Below are positions 5,005 to 6,183 of a stretch of DNA of 6,183 nt, in pieces. Made by a program: the position numbers and the translations under genes. Below the pieces are notes generated by a model, which saw nothing but the letters and a program-made list of their open reading frames with translations, was not told where the DNA came from and ran no database searches. How positions within the stretch are numbered: position 1 is the first letter of the stretch; the number at the start of each line of letters is the position of its first letter. The stretch is from Anaerolineae bacterium (GTDB lineage: Bacteria; Chloroflexota; Anaerolineae; Aggregatilineales; Phototrophicaceae), in contig JACMMD010001100.1 in the NCBI GenBank assembly GCA_014379235.1, positions 1 through 6,183 on the forward strand, in the 5' to 3' direction.

Positions 5005-5346
5005 TTACAGCCGCCGCCGCCGATAGAACATGCTGGCCAGCAGCAGGATCAGCACCGCACCAACGAAGGCCACCACCACATCGGCCCAACGAATAATCAG
5101 CGCGCCGCCGAGCAGTCCGTCCGCCGGGATGCCAAGTGCCGTGAAGATGATCCCGCCGATGATCGCGCCGATCAGACCGACGATGATGCTGCTGCCGAGG
5201 CTCATGCCCTGCCCGCGAACGATCACGCTCGCCAGCAGCCCCGCGACCAGACCGATGATAATCCATGTGATGATCTGCCCGATGGTCGTTTGTACGACGA
5301 CAGGCTGGTTGGTGATGTCTTGATATGCGAGAATTGTGTGCATCAT
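5005..5346 (-). CDS. GlsB/YeaQ/YmgE family small membrane protein (transglycosylase-associated domain)
   Basis: 113 residues with three predicted membrane helices: about 25-43, 53-73 and 88-107, ending in an RRRR tail (109-112). The Gly-rich pattern (IIGLVAGLLASVIVRG, then GSSIIVGLIGAIIGG, then GLLGG) is typical of the transglycosylase-associated family, small inner-membrane proteins often linked to stress response; their biochemical function is not established. Usual members are about 80-90 residues, so the first 20 or so residues are an extension. The Shine-Dalgarno AAAGGAG (5357-5351) lies 4 bases from the ATG at 5346 and 7 bases from the adjacent ATG at 5343, so the second Met may be the real start. 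The gene diverges from the DUF4203-like gene and is followed by a strong terminator. Confidence 0.88.
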   Translation of the reverse strand: MMHTILAYQDITNQPVVVQTTIGQIITWIIIGLVAGLLASVIVRGQGMSLGSSIIVGLIGAIIGGIIFTALGIPADGLLGGALIIRWADVVVAFVGAVLILLLASMFYRRRRL

Positions 5347-5375
5347 GGCTCTCCTTTAGATAGGCAGCAGTCGAA

Positions 5376-5439
5376 AGTTAAAAGTGCCAAGTCTAAAGTC
5401 ATGCAGGTACTTTTGACTTTCCACTTTATACTTTTCACT
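5376..5439. repeat. Long imperfect hairpin of AAAGTNN-type heptamer units
   Basis: The left half contains AAAGTTA-AAAGTGC-CAAGTCT-AAAGTC in near 7-base steps (5374-5400). The right half (5415-5439) is its inverted counterpart, GACTTT-CC-ACTTTAT-ACTTTTC-AC. The arms pair without gaps over about 25 positions: 6 bp, 2 mismatches, 4 bp, 2 mismatches and a G-T, 6 bp, 1 mismatch, 3 bp. The loop is 14 bases. It lies between divergent start sites, so it is not a terminator; it looks like a small intergenic repeat element. Confidence 0.55.
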
Positions 5440-5445
5440 GTGACG

Positions 5446-5481
5446 ATAGTTACTCACTGTCTTCACGTAAAATGTAACTAT
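5446..5481. promoter_or_regulatory. 8-bp dyad upstream of the DUF4203-like gene
   Basis: ATAGTTAC (5446-5453) and GTAACTAT (5474-5481) are perfect inverted repeats with half-site starts 28 bp apart. The right half overlaps TATAGT (5479-5484), a 5-of-6 match to a -10 hexamer on the plus strand, although no good -35 is seen. It is a possible operator for one or both divergent genes. Confidence 0.35.
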
Positions 5482-5554
5482 AGTAGCGCAAAATTATCGC
5501 TAACGCTAAATTATTGGATACGAGTTTATGCCCGACAGCGGCGGAGAATCTCGC

Positions 5555-6183
5555 ATGAACCTGCAAGCGGTCTTAGCTTTTTGGCGTCGATACCTGTACC
5601 TGCTGGCGATGTGTGCCGCGCTGCTTGTCACGGGCGCTTGCTCGTTCGATGTGAACAACGGTCAGGCGGTGGTGGGCCTTAACGGCGACCAACCGACGGT
5701 TGAACTCAATGGCAGCCCCATCGCCATTCAACTGTTTGATCCGTTCGTGTATACGGGTGTCGCGCCCGCGACTCTGCGCGTGATTTATATCGTCGCGGGG
5801 GTGGTGCTGCTGCTGGTTGGCTGGCGGGTGTATGACCTCGCCGTCGCGCTGGTGGGCTTTCTGGTTGGCGCGGGCATTGGTGTATCGCTGCTCGGCGGCA
5901 ACGAGAACCAGACCATCGCGCTGGCCGGTTTAGTGGGCGGCGGCATCATCGGCGCGGTATTGGCCGTCGCGCTGCAATACGTGGCGGTGTTCCTCATCGG
6001 CGCCTATGTTGGCGTACTTCTGACCACGAATGTGTTTTTCGCGCTGACGGAGCGCGCACTCGACCCGGTTTTCATGATAATCGCTGGCGTTGTCGGCGGG
6101 TTGGTCATGCTTGGCATGTACTTTTATATCGCGGTTATGGTGACATCGGCGGTTGGCGCGGTGGTTCTGGCGCAAAGCCTTGA
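5555..6183 (+). CDS. Multi-helix membrane protein, DUF4203-like (C-terminal end cut by window edge)
   Basis: The frame is open for 209 codons to the window edge. Residues 13-29 form a hydrophobic leader ending in LVTGAC (Cys29); this resembles a lipobox but has Thr at -3, so lipid attachment is uncertain. Residues 30-70 would be an outside-facing segment. From about 74 there are some six Gly-rich hydrophobic helices (74-89, 95-113, 121-140, 143-163, 172-188, 190-207), starting with 'VGWRVYDLAVALVGFLVGAGIG', which resembles the DUF4203/TMEM198-like pattern of a helix, a 'G.R.+' turn and Gly-rich helices. Function is unknown. I chose the ATG at 5555 because CGGAG (5542-5546) precedes it by 8 bases; an in-frame ATG at 5528 lacks a clear ribosome-binding site. 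It diverges from the GlsB-like gene. Confidence 0.72.
   Translation, partial: MNLQAVLAFWRRYLYLLAMCAALLVTGACSFDVNNGQAVVGLNGDQPTVELNGSPIAIQLFDPFVYTGVAPATLRVIYIVAGVVLLLVGWRVYDLAVALVGFLVGAGIGVSLLGGNENQTIALAGLVGGGIIGAVLAVALQYVAVFLIGAYVGVLLTTNVFFALTERALDPVFMIIAGVVGGLVMLGMYFYIAVMVTSAVGAVVLAQSL

Noticed and set aside
5290..5682. Plus-strand open frame of 130 codons with a SKVKSAKSKV stretch
   Set aside because: The Lys/Ser-rich part is just translation of the heptamer repeat, and the rest overlaps the GlsB-like gene start and the DUF4203-like gene in another frame.
5785..6175. Minus-strand open frames opposite the DUF4203-like gene
   Set aside because: Low-complexity Thr/Pro/Ala or His/Arg-rich peptides, typical of the antisense of Gly-rich membrane helices.

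Overview
The window looks like a chromosomal replication-origin neighbourhood from a GC-rich bacterium. The gene set (dnaA, a SpoVS-like protein outside any visible sporulation cluster, a PHP-domain protein, the DNA polymerase III delta' subunit, a GlsB/YeaQ membrane protein and a DUF4203-like membrane protein) would fit a Chloroflexota-type genome. That placement is inference from gene content and protein style only; no rRNA or other taxonomic marker is present.

Layout. Positions 1-482 (minus strand) hold the first 160 codons of dnaA, cut off by the window edge. Positions 483-1277 are a long non-coding gap between dnaA and the divergent spoVS. This gap carries the hallmarks of oriC: at least four 9-mers TTGGGATAA/TTGGGATAC (TTATCCCAA on the minus strand, a variant of the DnaA box TTATCCACA), all in one orientation. 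They are interleaved with A+T-rich tracts, including a perfect 11-bp inverted repeat. A candidate dnaA promoter and an extended -10 promoter for spoVS flank the array. Positions 1278-2470 (plus) hold spoVS and a PHP-domain phosphoesterase gene that overlap by one base (TAATG), so they are probably translationally coupled.

Positions 2498-3541 (minus) encode delta' (holB-type), converging on the PHP gene. Positions 3595-4899 (minus) encode a secreted acidic protein built of four modules of about 100 residues that I cannot assign to a named family with confidence. Positions 5005-5346 (minus) encode a small GlsB/YeaQ-type three-helix membrane protein. Strong intrinsic terminators follow both the GlsB-like gene and the secreted-protein gene. 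In each case the T-tract runs directly into the start region of the next co-directional gene, which is unusual. From 5555 to the right edge (plus) there is a partial multi-helix membrane protein resembling DUF4203. The divergent gap 5347-5554 holds a long imperfect hairpin made of heptamer-like AAAGTNN units and an 8-bp dyad.

Functionally, dnaA, oriC and delta' belong to replication initiation and elongation. SpoVS (an Alba-like, probably nucleic-acid-binding fold) and the PHP enzyme (predicted nucleotide or RNA 3'-end phosphoesterase) form a two-gene operon facing away from the origin. The right-hand third is envelope-related. I see no mobile element, CRISPR array, tRNA or rRNA. The most distinctive material is in the non-coding DNA: the non-canonical DnaA-box array, the terminators abutting start sites, and the heptamer repeat hairpin.
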